Shown: positions 50,329 through 62,738, numbered from the stretch's first letter. The stretch: DNA of 64,000 nt from Casuarina equisetifolia (GCA_028551475.1 CM052359.1:23127583-23191582); one strand, 5' to 3'. Notes: a model not told the origin generated them from the letters alone. A program made the numbers and translations.

Positions 50329-51749
50329 AGGCATTGAACTATCGGTTGAGTGGGAGTAAGGTCTTTAGGTGTCGACCTCAACTGTTTTTATATGGTCTCT
50401 TTGATTACATGAAACTCTGCCTCTGCTTTCCCTTTGCTTCCTCGTTAACCATTGATCAAGCAATTTAGGCGTCTCTAGCTCTTCCTCCCTCGCAGTTGGG
50501 TCCCTACCAGTTCTCCACATCTTTGATGGAGTCATGCGGAAACATGTAGCAATAAGCTGACTGGTAATAGTACGAAGATAGAATATAAGAAAGTTGAAGG
50601 AAAACCTAGGCAAAACCTAGTAAAAGTATTGCTACTTTCATCTCTAGACTGCATAGAGAACAACCAAATCAAAAGATAGCAGCTAAAACTCAGTACAAGA
50701 GATCTTGAACTAATTTCTTAGTACCATCGAATTCATTTCAGCAAAATGTGATACCCATAAGCCATCCGGTTCGCTAATGGACGAAAACACGATTCCTTGG
50801 TTGGAAAGCCTCTTTTTACGCTGTCCAATACCCGAGCTTGGACTCGAACCAGAGCCTGGATGCATCTAAGAGTCGTCTTGGCTCGCTTTCGAACGTTGTG
50901 GCCTCTTACTAAGGCCTGCGGCTGTACTATCCCCTTAAGTGCCCGAAGAGCTCTCCTTGCCTTCATAACCACAGCCACTTGTCAGTCAAAATACTTTTGC
51001 TTATAACGGGTATTATATTTTCTGAAAATAAGAAACAAACTAGATTTCTTACAGACCAGATAGCCTCTGAATGCAGTCTGAATGATAATAGTAGCATAGT
51101 GTTCTCTGCCAAAGACCTGGTGAGCGGAACAACCACTGCAGCTGCTCTGGCTGTTGCTACTACCGCCTGAGCGGCCGCTACGGTTGCCATGGCTACTGCA
51201 ATGGCTTGTCCTGGCTCAGCGTCAGCAGTACCAGAAACAGGACGGGTTGCCACAGTCCCAGAACCTCCGGTTGCTTTCTTATCAGCTGTGGTGGTTATGG
51301 TCCTTGCTTCGCAGTGTTGTACACCCGTTTCCTGACTTAAAGACTTCCGGAAAATCCATCTTCTCTTTCCTCTCTTCTGCAACAAATTAGGAAAAACACT
51401 TCACGTCCTTTCTCAAGAGTAAGCTCAAAATAGTGCATAATCATTCTGGTTAGTTTAAGTGGAAGTACGGTTATGGGGGCACATCATTCCCAGAGTTTAA
51501 GTGAGAGATATTTTTCCCAATGAAGCTAATATCTGAAGCGACATCTGTACGCTTTTGAAGTAAAGTATCATTTCAAAATTATGTGTAGTGTACAAAACCT
51601 CAAGGGAGATCAAACGTTTGTACCTTTTCTTCTTCCTCCTGTTCATTTTCTTCTCTCCTTCTTCTGCTTCTCTTCTCATTCTCCTTTGAAGGAGACCTGA
51701 AAGCCCTTTTAACAACAGTCAACCACGAGCTCCCCCCAATCTTCCCCAT
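50329..51749 (-). pseudogene. IQD (IQ67-domain, calmodulin-binding) pseudogene
   Basis: Exon 1 (51624-51749) is intact: MGKIGGSSWLTVVKRAFRSP, then a charged run ending at a GT donor. Exon 2 (51057-51376) reads KRGKRRWIFRKSLSQETGVQ and AIAVAMATVAAAQAVVATA, but its end, REHYATIIIQTAFRGYL (first IQ motif), is in another frame: the 320-bp exon is one base out. Exon 3 starts at 50960 with [20 protein letters not shown] and [13 protein letters not shown], then degenerates to a stop. Later IQD text occurs at about 50350-50540 (MWRTGRDPTAREEELE, ESRGRVSCNQRD, IKTVEVDT, then a stop and RPYSHST). The remaining C-terminus is missing. Intact relatives bind calmodulin and scaffold microtubules and the plasma membrane. 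Retained introns show a duplicated or fractionated gene copy, not a retrocopy. Confidence 0.85.
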
Positions 51750-52430
51750 GGAAACTGTTCACCAAGTAGACTCTTACTGCATCTAAGTCAAAAGCAACTT
51801 GTAACAAAATTCTGTGTGAGTGATTGGGGTCTTCAAATGCTGAAGGCAAAGAGATATATGAATGGGGGGAAAAGAACAAACGTCCCCAAGTTGGTCTTGC
51901 TAGTCCATGTATGTGGGGGAACAGACCCTCCATTATATAAGACAAAACATTAACATTTACAGCATATAATGCTAAAGCAGTCGAGTGTTTTCTGTGGCAC
52001 GGGCAAACACTGTCCGGAGTTCTGTGTCAGACAGTAAGGGAAACCATGAAAGAGAGAGTAATTTCGAGACTGATGAAAGCAGAGACAGAAGAGACGGGCG
52101 CTTTTGAAGCTTTTGTTCTTTTATGTTTCGGTAAAAACAAGTAGGGATTTCTCATGGCTTCACGCTCACAGAACCTTAACGCCAGGCGATGGTGATGTCT
52201 TGGGGTACTGGATCTGTGAGGAAGAGAGATCCTGCCATAGAAAAGAAGCACGCAAATTTCGGTATTATTCAAGTACTCCAAAGGCAGTGTGGGAAGTGTC
52301 CATCGGAAGTGCCCCATTGGATTGGACTGTTGGAAGGAATTCTCATTTGGAGGAAAGATTTGCTTCCAGTTGAAATTGAGCTGACTGAAATCGAAATCAA
52401 CGTGTGAATCATTTCTGTTGGCCATGCTAT

Positions 52431-52520
52431 TATGAGTGTATCATGAAGTAGTACTAGGATAGAAGCTTGCAGAGTTATGAGTGTATCATGTGGTAGTACT
52501 AGGATAGAAGCTTGCAAAGT
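52431..52520 (+). repeat. 45-bp tandem duplication
   Basis: Two copies of TATGAGTGTATCATG..GTAGTACTAGGATAGAAGCTTGCA(A/G)AGT start at 52431 and 52476 and differ at about three bases. A partial third copy (TATGACTGTATC) follows. Confidence 0.85.
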
Positions 52521-52993
52521 TATGACTGTATCTTTACTTTACTGGAATCAGAGTGCAGCTCATGGGCTTCTTTAGTCCGGAAAGTCATTTTCTATGTAAT
52601 TTTGTCAGGGACGAGTTAGTCCTACCATATTTCCTTGTAATCTCACTGTAATTGGTCTACAACTAACGAATTTGTCGACTCTGAACCATTTTCAGGCAGT
52701 CTTAGTGGAACTGGGCTTCTATGGTGGTAACACTCCCATCACATGGCTGAACAGCAATAGCATAAGTTCTATATATGGGGCTTTCCTGCTTTCCTTATCT
52801 GATTCTTTCAGGTTTCTTTTTGATGATATGAGGCTATTACATAGTATAACATTTTTTAGATTAGTGAAAAAAGAAGTCGGATTACGCCAATAGGGTTACA
52901 CCGTCATCATCTCTACAATATTAAAGGATACGAGTATAGGAGTCAGAGAAGGACATCAAAATTGCAACTAAATTGGTTGCTTCAGAAAATGGA

Positions 52994-53154
52994 TGAAAAC
53001 CTTGTTGTGTTGATACTGCCTTGCCTCATACAATCTAAGGGTCTTTTTATAGACCTAAGATGCTAAATACATGGAAAGCATAATATACAAGAAAAATATT
53101 TGTAGTAATGCCACAATATACATTTGGCAACATATATCGTGGCGTAATATTCCA
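52994..53154 (-). mobile_element. LTR fragment related to 32543-32724
   Basis: The block starts TGAAAACC and ends GTAATATTCCA, with the shared core CAACATATATCGTGG. It has TG...CA ends but no convincing target duplication. It is a second fossil LTR of the family seen at 32.5 kb, with small internal differences. Confidence 0.5.
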
Positions 53155-53718
53155 TTGAAATAAACCTATATAGAAAATGTGTAACATTCAAAACAAGTGA
53201 CATGTTAAATCTAATATATATATTAGATGGGCCTTTATGACACCAGCTTCAATGCTAAATTTTTTTTTTTTAAAGCAAACATCATATGGTCTTCTTCCAA
53301 TTTTCTTCACATATAATGGATGTATTCCCAAGAGCAATACAACTTATGAGGCTGAAAAAGGCAGGACTATTGCAGACAACAATAGCTTAGGTTTCATTTT
53401 TACAGAATAAATCATCGGAAATGGAGGTATCATTAACTATACATCTACTTCAACCTGTGGAAATATGGAGACACTAGAATGCCAAAGACTATAGACGCCT
53501 ACGTCCAAGCACTAATGACAAAAACCCCTCTTCTACATCCTCATACATACAGAGAAGCCGCTTCACTCTGGACAGAGCATGAACAACAAAGGGTTATGTA
53601 AGGATCAAAAAACTGCATAAGCATCAAGGTAGAAAGAACTAAGGAGGGATAGATGCTTATACTAAGCTTGAATGGTTGAAGTCTATTCTGCTGGATAGGG
53701 AGCACCTCTGCCATGGAT

Positions 53719-54091
53719 TTAGCTCACTCTAGAACTTCGAAGTAGTTGATCAAGAACCATCTGATCTTCTTCATCATCAGTGGCTGAATCAGTGCACCTA
53801 ATCACTCTCGGCATTCTCCTACGTACCACTTAAAGAAGTGGGAGCAGGAGATCTATTTTCTTAATATTCTAAGGCCTCTGTATTCTCGATTAAACGATAA
53901 GTGTCCTCTAGCTGCGATGCTACCAGCCTCGATAGATAAGCAAAATTTGACCTTATAGCTTCAAATTTGGACCTCACAAGCTCAAACTTGTGTTCTGGGG
54001 TATGTTGCTGATTGAACCGCCCTGGAAGCTTGGATAGTGTTGTAACAATCACCACAAAGGTCAAAACCAATTTTCTCCACAATCTTTGCAC
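53719..54091 (-). other. Candidate exons of an unidentified gene
   Basis: Minus-strand segment 53719-53830 reads VRRRMPRVIRCTDSATDDEE, DQMVLDQLLRSSRVS and a stop, after a plausible acceptor (TTCTTTAAG). It looks like a genuine acidic C-terminus. The 76-codon frame at 53861-54091 (RLWRKLVLTFVVIVTTLSKL, hydrophobic N-terminal part, then charged) lies just upstream on the same strand. I recognise neither. They could be terminal exons of an unknown gene or debris of the surrounding pseudogene block. Confidence 0.3.
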
Positions 54092-54850
54092 TTGTATCTA
54101 TCTCCAATTATGGGTAAGATCTGTAGGCATAGTAACAGAACTTGACAAGTTACTATGCTACACGAGCTTTAAAACCGACAAAAATCTAGTATAAATTGTG
54201 GGTGTGACCAACTCCTAGAAGCTGGATTCATCCAATTAAAAGTTGCAACTTTGTTACTTCATAAATTTACATTCTAAAATTTCTACTAGGATTCAAAACC
54301 ACCTCCCTTTCCCCTTTTAAGAAAGATGGAAAAAAAAAAAAAAAAAAAAGAGTGGGAGAAGATGAACAATAAATGCATCAAATGAGACTTCCATGTTGCT
54401 TGACAAAGCATACAGATCACCCAAAGCAAATACAAGAAGGCAGTTGATAAGTACTGGAGCATGTGAAAATAGCTAATTAGAACAGTTATTGGAGCATGCC
54501 AGTAAAACAAAATATCAAGAGTGACCCATAGACAAATAGCTTTTGGGAGGGGTGGGCAGGCTGGAGAGGAAGATTTCCATTGAATCTGGTACGCTAACTA
54601 GTGATCTGATTCCTGAACTATTAACAACACATTACCAACAGAAACGACCTGTCAAAGATAAAAAATTAGACTTTTAAATTCTGGAAGAGTCAGGAGCAAA
54701 GCACTTGAACAATTAAACAAAGAAGCTTTAAAATGATAATATTGGAAAGATTATGTATGAATATCTTTCCATCTTAACAAGTACCGATTGCAATGCATAT
54801 TAAAGGACATAAAAAATGGACTAGAACAATTGTAAAAGAATGAAACATAC

Positions 54851-56271
54851 GTTGGATTAGGCCAACCTTCAGCCCAAGAAAACGAGGAACTTGATCAACC
54901 CACTCACAATCTTGCCGAACAAGATAATCATTCACAGTAACAACATGCACTCCTTTCCCCACTAATGCATTTAGATAAGCTCGTAAAATAGCAACAAGGG
55001 TCTTTCCTTCTCCTGTCCTCATTTCAGCTATTTCTCCTTTATAAAGAACCACGCCACCTACATGACCAAAGCTTATTGAGTAAAAATTGGCCAGTTATGA
55101 CTACAAAAGCACCACCTCAACCCATGCATGTTGGACAAAAGTGTTGAGCCCTAAACATGGACATTAGGTCAACAACACAACAAACCCCAAAATTATTGAT
55201 GTGAAAAAAACCTTAGATATCTGTGTCATTGTGAATCGACAATGCAAAATGTGCCTTCAAGTGCATTGAAGCTCAAAGAACCGTAAGAAAGATTGTGCGA
55301 TATCACATCAACAAATACCCATAGGTTTTTAGCACAGTGGTGATGTAAACAAAGCCACAACCTGCTTCTGACTGACCACCATGGTTCCGAATAGGTAAGG
55401 GCAGAGTATAATATCAACGGGTGTTTAACCAACAGTTGGACATGGAAAGGACCAAGCAAGAAAAACAAACATACACAGAGAGTTTACCTAACAGTTGGAT
55501 GTTGAAAGGACAAAGGCCTAGTACCCACTTTCAAGCCTCTCTGACAACTGCAAATGCTTCCTGCAACAGACGTGCTTTTGGTTATAATCACAAGCGATAT
55601 TAGCCATAATGGGGAAAACAAAGACTTAAGAAATAGCAAAAAGATGGTGCAAGCAAAGTTCCTGAACTCCTTCATCCAGATAATGCGATAATTAACCTTC
55701 TGAGGAATTGAAAGTGGAGCCAGACAGACTACACTTGAATGAGGATTTCTGATATTCAGTTACTAAACAACTTCCGGAGACTGAAGAAAAAAAATGTTTA
55801 TCCCAGAGACAAATAATGATAAGAGTCAAATTCAAAACTTACTGGTAAAAGGGAATCTAAAGACTCACCCTGCTGAGCCCGTTCTTTAAGCATTGAAGTC
55901 TTGTCCCTTAGCTCTGAATCTGACAATGGTGACATCTCAGCTTCCAATCCATTTACAACTTGTACAACTGAAGCGTACTGCTGCTTAGTGGATTCCCCAG
56001 TGTCATTCCCTGTAAATATCCCATCCAAGAGTCCTCCCATCGAAGCCATTACACACATCCCTCTGCTTCTACTACCTCCCAATTTCGATGTTTTGGCTCC
56101 TACACCAAACATTTGAAGATATTTTGAGGAGCCCATGTGGGAGATTTGGTGGTAATCTTTGTGGGCATTGAGGAATTTGGAAGAGAAAGGTGAAACAGAG
56201 GGGCAGTGCTTCACCAAAGGTGATTGACAAAGTGATGATGCCAAGGTGATTTCATTTAACATGCATCCCAT
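54851..56271 (-). pseudogene. SECA1: Chloroplast SecA (SECA1) pseudogene, first three exons only
   Basis: Exon 1 (55843-56271) carries a transit-peptide-like leader, then GGLLDGIFTGNDTGESTKQQ, LEAEMSPLSDSELRDKTSML and ERAQQGESLDSLLP before a GTAAGT donor. Exon 2 (55488-55560) reads EAFAVVREA, an in-frame TGA, then KWVLGLCPFNIQLL. Exon 3 (54851-55057) has the ATPase P-loop region [28 protein letters not shown] and [19 protein letters not shown], with substitutions at usually fixed sites (ILPAYL to ILRAYL, YLARRD to YLVRQD). Phases still match at each junction. Nothing of the remaining roughly 800 residues of the translocase follows. Functional SECA1 drives protein import into thylakoids through cpSecY. 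The nonsense codon plus the loss of all later exons make this a truncated, intron-bearing pseudogene. Confidence 0.88.
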
Positions 56272-56607
56272 TATTTGCAGGAGTAGAGATTTTACCCAAT
56301 CAACCCTGATTACCATTCAGCAGAAGGATTGCTGCTTTCCTGTCACCAGCCGACTTTTCAGTGAAAGAGAAGAGTTCAAACACACAGGTTTAACCCCAAT
56401 GCAACATATTATAGAAGTCAAAAATCAGTAACAAGTAGAAAAGTAAAACGCCTCTTGATTGTAGCAACTAAAGTGATTTGTCAAACTCGTTCGAGCAAAA
56501 CCCACATATAGTGGGGTACGAATAAAGAAAACACAAAAATTGAGTGTCCTCGTATGTCTTAATGGAAACTACTGGTCCTCCGCTTGGCAAGTCCAGAAGC
56601 AAATAAT

Positions 56608-59600
56608 CTAGTAACTCCTGCCCCAGTACGTCCACTTCTTTGCAGGCTTTCCTGAAGCAAAGCATCTAGTACCTGTGAAGAAGATGCAAATATGGTATAA
56701 AAACTCAATATGGCCATATTCAATGAAATATACCATCCAAGTTCAGTCCTTTCATAGCCTAATAAACTGAAAATAGCATCTCTAAAGTTATAAACATCTT
56801 CTCTCAAGCATTTGCAAATGCTTGTTGAATACAGTGTGTCCCACATCCTCTAAATCTTTGTCGTAGCATTCTTTTTATATGAAAAGATAACCCTCCTCAT
56901 TGCAAGCCAGTTTTAAGTAGGTTTTTTAATAATATCACATTCTGGACCTTTTGATTGTGAACAAAAAATCCACGGTTGAGACAAAAGGACCTGTTAAAAA
57001 CATTGTCTTATATTGTTTAACTCTTGTCCTTGAAGGCTTTTTAATGAAAAATAGCCCTCCTTCAAGCCAATTCTAAGGAAGAAAAAATGTCCAATTTTTG
57101 TTGATCAAACCCACAAATTCTAACAGTGATACTATTCAACTTTTGCCCCTCTCAGTTCTCACCATCTTCAGAGGCAAAAGCTTGTAATTATGGAATAATA
57201 ATCAATTTGAGAGAAAGGGGAAGAGGATGTACCTTCTGGGAGCTCTGGCTGGTCAAATGGGGAACAAAGGCTTTTTGCTGCTCCCATCTCACCTTTTGTC
57301 CTTGTTTTAACATCTTTCTCCACCTCCTAAAGAGATACAATAAATAAACCATATCTCAACTAATTTTTAAAAGACCCAAAATGAAGACAAAAAGAGAAGA
57401 GGTTGAAGTAATGTTTTTAGCCTCTTGGGAAGGCGTTCCCCCTATTGGCACAACAAATTGGAGATTACAATCCAAATTTGCTGAGTGTTGACACAAAGCA
57501 ACTCGACTCAAAAAGTTAAAACAAATACATTTCAAATAATACATGACTGCAAATCTCCATCAAACAAATTACAAGTTAAACAAAACATGAAAGAAAAGTA
57601 TGATGACAGAAACCAGTAAAATAAAGTAGAAAAGATTTCACCACAACCAATGATCCCTAATAAATGAACAATGAAATTAAAAATGTGGCAATTCAAACAT
57701 CAAGAAAGTATTGACAAAAGCATCTAGCTCAGTTGGGAGTAGGTGCTGTCCAGGACCTTTTGGTTCCAGGTTTGGCCCCAGACGCATACATGGATATGTG
57801 TGTTTATATATACATATATATATATATCAACCATGAAAGTGTTATACTAAAATGACTAGGTGAAATTTATGGAAAAAACTGTCATACTGCACAGCCATTC
57901 ACTAAATAAAGCTATATCAGCAAATGCACAGGCTAAAAAGCCAAAATTATACCTCCTCATCACACCAAGGAGCTAAGATCATTTTCCTCTGGCTGAGTGC
58001 CTCGACAAATTCCTCCCAAGTTTTAACAACCTGAACATAAGCATCTCGTTTTTGTTTTGCAATATCAAACAGGCTTTGTTGAATATCATCCAGCATTTTT
58101 GTACTTGCTCAACCAACTTTGCACTCGGGATGTCAATTTTGCTGCAGTGTCTCGGCGAACAGCACATACCTGTGATTGAACTTAGCATGTAAAAATTTCT
58201 TCCAGTTTATAATCGATGGATTTGACAATAGGACATTAGATGCAACAAAATCAGATACCTAAGAACCAGATGAAAGATAGTAACAACAATAGAAAATGCA
58301 AGACAACATAGCTAACCTGACTATTTGCCAAGTCCTTTGGTCCAATTTCAGTTCCCAGTGTGAGTATTTCCAACCAGGCGAGTAGTTATCTCTAAAATCT
58401 GCCTTAGCATGAATACCTGCCTTAGACAAGGTATCCACGGTGGCAGTGCAGGCATCAAAAATTCCCTGGGTATCAGCATCTTTGTATGGAACAGGGATAA
58501 CAATAACCTGGTAGGATGCTACTTTAGGTGGCAGCACCAAGCCTTTATCATCTCCATGGACCATCACCATCACACCAATATGAAAAACCATGTGTGGCAG
58601 CAGATGTCAATGAAAATATAGAAGAGTTCCAAACCCACACCCTGAACCCAAGAAAAGAGAGAAAAGTAACCGGGCATGTCACTATTTATCCTTTTTCTTT
58701 TCCAGTAAGTAAACGAACAAGATGATTAACATAACTGTGCAACCATACAGAGAAAGATGCTATAAGATTACCGTTCGAGTGCTATAGGCCCATGAATTCT
58801 GCCAGACCATTCCCTTCTCTCCCTTCTCATTTTCAAAGTTTATTTCGAACATTTTTGCAAAATTTTGACCCAAACAATGTGAGGTTGCACCTTGTATACC
58901 ACGACCACTGTTTGGAATAAAGGCCTGACAAATAGTACACAGAAAATATACGGAAACAAGTTTCAGCACAAATAGTTAAAAACTGTATGAAATATGAAAG
59001 TATGGATCAAGCATGTACATGTTCAGCTGCTAGGTACCTCAACACTAGTTGTGTATAAGCCACCTGCAAACTTCTCATGCTCACTCTTCCTTCCCTTTAC
59101 AACAGGGATGGCCAAGAATTCTTCATAAATACGCCTATAAAGTTCCAAAATGTCTAGAACCTGAAAAAGAATTAAGTTAAAGACCATATTTCTAAACTAG
59201 GGTGCCATGTTCCAATATGGACACAAAATATTAAAATAATATTTTTACAGGGAAAAGAGAAAAATGAAATATCCATTCTGGAGTTTGGGATACATATAAC
59301 ACAGCTCCACATCGACCCTTTTTCATATCATTTTATTGGTGATAATTTCAAAGATGTCAATTTCTTTGTTCACACAGCAATTGGCAGTTCTAATACAAAG
59401 CTAACACCAAAACTCACAGATGAGTCCCTTTTTTGCTTTAACTTTCTTGGAAACTTCGTACCAGACACCACAGATGCTTTTTTAATAGCATGAGTGCAAG
59501 AACCACAGAAACCAAGTAAAAGGCTAAAATGAAAACTACCTTAAAAAATGATCTTAAATCATTTACTTATTTTCCTTCGTGATTTCTCACTAGTTTTCAC

Positions 59601-62600
59601 TATTCAGGATAAATTAGGATTGCATGTTGTGTAATACTTCTAGATCCATTAATTTATGGGAGCTTCACGTCCAATCAACTTTTAAGATACACAACTTTGG
59701 CCCACATGGATGGTTAACAGCTCATCAAAATTGCAATTGGAAAAAAAAAAGGCGCTGTGAAAAATGATTCATGATCAGTGAGTAGGAAACATCAAATCTC
59801 AATACGAAATAAGCAACTCTAGCATAAATAGTAAACAAAAAAGGCAATGGAGCATAATTGTGAATAAAACGCACTATCCTCATTTATCATTATATTCTCC
59901 AAGCATAGGAATGCCTCTGCATCTAGGCACCCCAAGAAAACAAATAGAGGCTAGAAGCAGGCAAGCAAGAGGCAGAGCAGATAGCAAATACAACTAGAAG
60001 AGATTAGAAGAAGAAAAACTGGTTCTCAAGAAAAAATTAAACCAAAAGGTGCCAGACACTTCTAATAGAGACAAAATGATGATGGACAATTAATCTTTTA
60101 CCAACTACAGATATTAGGAACTTCAGCATAACTTGGGATGAAAACACATTCCTTTTTTAAGAAAAACAAAAACAAATCCTTTTCCTTTCTACCTCCATTA
60201 CTTTCTATGTAGAGATCTCTATGACAAAAGTTTGGGAATAAAACAAAAGTTCATACCTCCGCATCTGCCTCTTCTTTTGTTGCAAAAGCAGTATGCCCTT
60301 CCTGCCAAAGAAACTCACAACTCCTACAATCATAAGAACATATACATCTTTTACTAAAAACTTTTCTAGATCAAGAAGGCCATTTATGATTTTTATTAAG
60401 CTTATACAAGGTTACTCCACACTTCGGCAATCATGTTTGATATGCGTGCGCGGGGAGTGGTGGGTGTTGGTTGTCTAAGAGTACAGTTCTCCAATGGAAG
60501 AGATTGACTTCAAATTGAAATTCCCATGCCAAGAAAAAAAAATCATAAACGGTTAGTCCCACAAATTACAGCAAACAATACAACCATCATGAACATAAAA
60601 TTTCATATTACCATGACAAACTCAGACTTGCTAAAGCTTCTAAAGTTTCATGAGCAAAGCAAAGAACAATTTCACATTATTCCATTACCAATTCAGCAGG
60701 TAATGCGTTCCACCAAAATGATAAATAAATTTCCAAGACAAGTATAAATGAACAGATTAGTGACGAACGTACCTGATAAATGGCGTGGGATTACTGAATT
60801 CCCACCGAACAACATTGCACCACTGATTAAGTTTCAAAGGTAAGTCCCTGTGTCCCCTTATCCACTTGGAATAGCAAGGATACATAACAGTCTCACTTGT
60901 TGGTCGAATTGCAATAGGCACTTCCAACTCAGACTTCCCAGATTTTGTCACCCATGCAGCCTGAACAGGCCCAACATCCAATGTGGTCAGCACCCCCAGT
61001 TTGTACATATTGACTTCTCTCAAAAAAAAAAAAAGCACATACAAAGGAATAGAAGATTTCATCAACCACAAACCATGGATCCAGTGTATTTAAGAACTAC
61101 CCTTGTCAAACCAAAAACTAAAGCTAAATAAGCTTTTGTACCCAAGAAGAACACTACATTACAACACATTCCACCATAAGAAATAAACAATGAACCAAGT
61201 TGTTCCGTACCCTAGTCAATGATAAGACCTACATGACCAGGAAGAGTATGTGTGAAGGGAACAATTTAACAGAGTTTCTGATGCACTCTCGCAATAGTAA
61301 GATACTTATAAGCTGCAATAAATTTAGAAAGATAGTGCTTGAATATAGAGCAATATTTCATGACATATAGAGTGCGTGTGTCACACCCTAGATGGTAAAT
61401 GAAGCATAGATTATCTCTGGCAACAGAAGATTGTCAAGGACAGTTCTTGAGTCTCACCTCTGGGGCAAAACCCTCAACGTGATCCTTCTCCTTCTGCAAT
61501 ACGCCAGGAGAAACAAAAAGTGGGAAGTAGCAGTTCTGGATGTTCATTTTCTTTATTTCAGCATCAAAGAACGTCTGCAAATTGACATTAATGTGAGATA
61601 CAATCATACAGACACCAAATCTTAAAAAAGGGGGACAAGGAGAAGAAGAAAAACAATAAGAAAAAAGAGAGAGGATTTAGAAATGAAAGCCCATTACTTT
61701 TATTAACAAGGCTAGAGAGAGGAGTGACAAAATAGTCCACCTTTCTACTAACCTCTAGCCATTGCCAGGTGTGGTTCCAAGTTTATATCGTTGAAATTAC
61801 CTTTTACAGGTTAAGTTTCAAGAAAGTTAAAAGGATTGAAAGGGGATTTGCACTCGCATCACCTCCCAGATCGACATTGCCCAGGGCCTCAGAATATAGC
61901 AGCCAGAGATATCATAGTATTCAATCATTTCTGCATTGACAACTACCTATACCAAACAATATAAATAGAAATTAATAATTGGGTCTGAGAGTTTACATAT
62001 CCACAAACATCATATATTTCTGCCACAATTTCTACAAGGTTAATGCAATTTTTCGGAGGCTGGAAACTGAGTAAAAACAGGATGCAGAAAGAACTTTGTT
62101 TCTTCACAAGAGGAAAAGCTAAAATATTTTCCAATGGCTTAGTGGCCTCAGGCTAAAGATTGATGAGATAATGTTGATGGTTAGCTTCAAATAGGCCTAT
62201 TCAAATCGTGATGAGAGATTAGGCCTCATCAAATCATGAAGAGAACTTTTCCATCCTAATACAGGTAAATCTTAGTGTTTCTCTTTCCGAAGAGAATCAA
62301 TCCCTCATTGACACAAAGGGAGAAAAACTTAGCATTTCAATGGTCTAATATATGTGAGCAATATATATATAGTAGTAAGGTAATGAGATGGGATCTAACC
62401 AAACACATAAAGAACACGTGATGAAGTTGTAATGCAAGATTGAGAATTCAAAATACAAACCTCAGAATAACATTCCCCAAAATTGTCATCCTTGCGATTT
62501 GTTAGTCCCAAACCAGTCTCCTTCTTTTTCCCCCCTGGAATGTCAATTACACCACCAGAAGCAAACACATGAACAACAAGCAAAGAAAGACATTTCAAAT

Positions 62601-62738
62601 TGGATACGCATGAATGGGAATGCATAAATAGAAAGATACATATATAGCATCAGGCCAAACTACCCTCTCTACAATGGAGAACAAACACTCACCACCTCGA
62701 GCATTAGTATTAGACTTCTTTGCCCCACCACTGGCCAT
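56608..62738 (-). pseudogene. Cytosolic prolyl-tRNA synthetase pseudogene, 12 exons (At3g62120-like)
   Basis: Minus-strand exons are 62693-62738, 62461-62534, 61854-61946, 61458-61574, 60773-60960, 60257-60323, 59038-59160, 58772-58924, 58317-58579, 57953-58169, 57233-57326 and 56608-56672. Recognisable text includes [59 protein letters not shown] (class II motif 2), [51 protein letters not shown] and the C-terminus KKWTYWGRSY. The enzyme charges tRNA-Pro. Damage: the exon 9 acceptor is AT where AG is expected (58580-58581); exon 9 has lost about 20 bases (the GVPLRI segment), shifting frame; exon 10 has at least two further shifts; and FGEWYSE, YPYYSKW and SREFLWQ have become FGECYSE, YPCYSKW and SCEFLWQ. 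The exon skeleton is complete, so this is a decayed segmental duplicate. An intact copy must exist elsewhere. Confidence 0.88.
57717..57830 (+). repeat. Possible tRNA-derived SINE in prolyl-tRNA synthetase intron 11 region
   Basis: TAGCTCAGTTGG at 57725-57736 is a perfect RNA polymerase III A box. GGTTCCAGG at 57762-57770, a normal distance away, resembles a B box (GGTTCGANNCC) but is imperfect. An AT-rich simple tail (57803-57828, TATATATA) follows, as in many plant SINEs. It lies in the intron between exons 10 and 11. It could instead be a stray tRNA fragment. Confidence 0.35.

Larger units (their letters stand above)
51750..53718. other. Spacer with small repeats
   Basis: This holds the 5' flank of the IQD pseudogene, a 45-bp tandem pair (52431-52520) and an LTR fragment (52994-53154). 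A minus-strand frame at 52027-52425 (MANRNDSHVDFDFSQLNFNW start) is open for 132 codons but unrecognised. Confidence 0.45.

Noticed and set aside
56468-56846. A 95-codon frame ending TRLFASGLAKRRTSSFH that looked like a separate C-terminal exon
   Set aside because: It is the wrong frame of the last prolyl-tRNA synthetase exon; the correct frame from 56672 gives the family ending KKWTYWGRSY and a stop at 56608.
57721-57790. A functional tRNA gene
   Set aside because: The A box is good, but no acceptor-stem pairing or proper T-arm can be formed, and the B box is imperfect.
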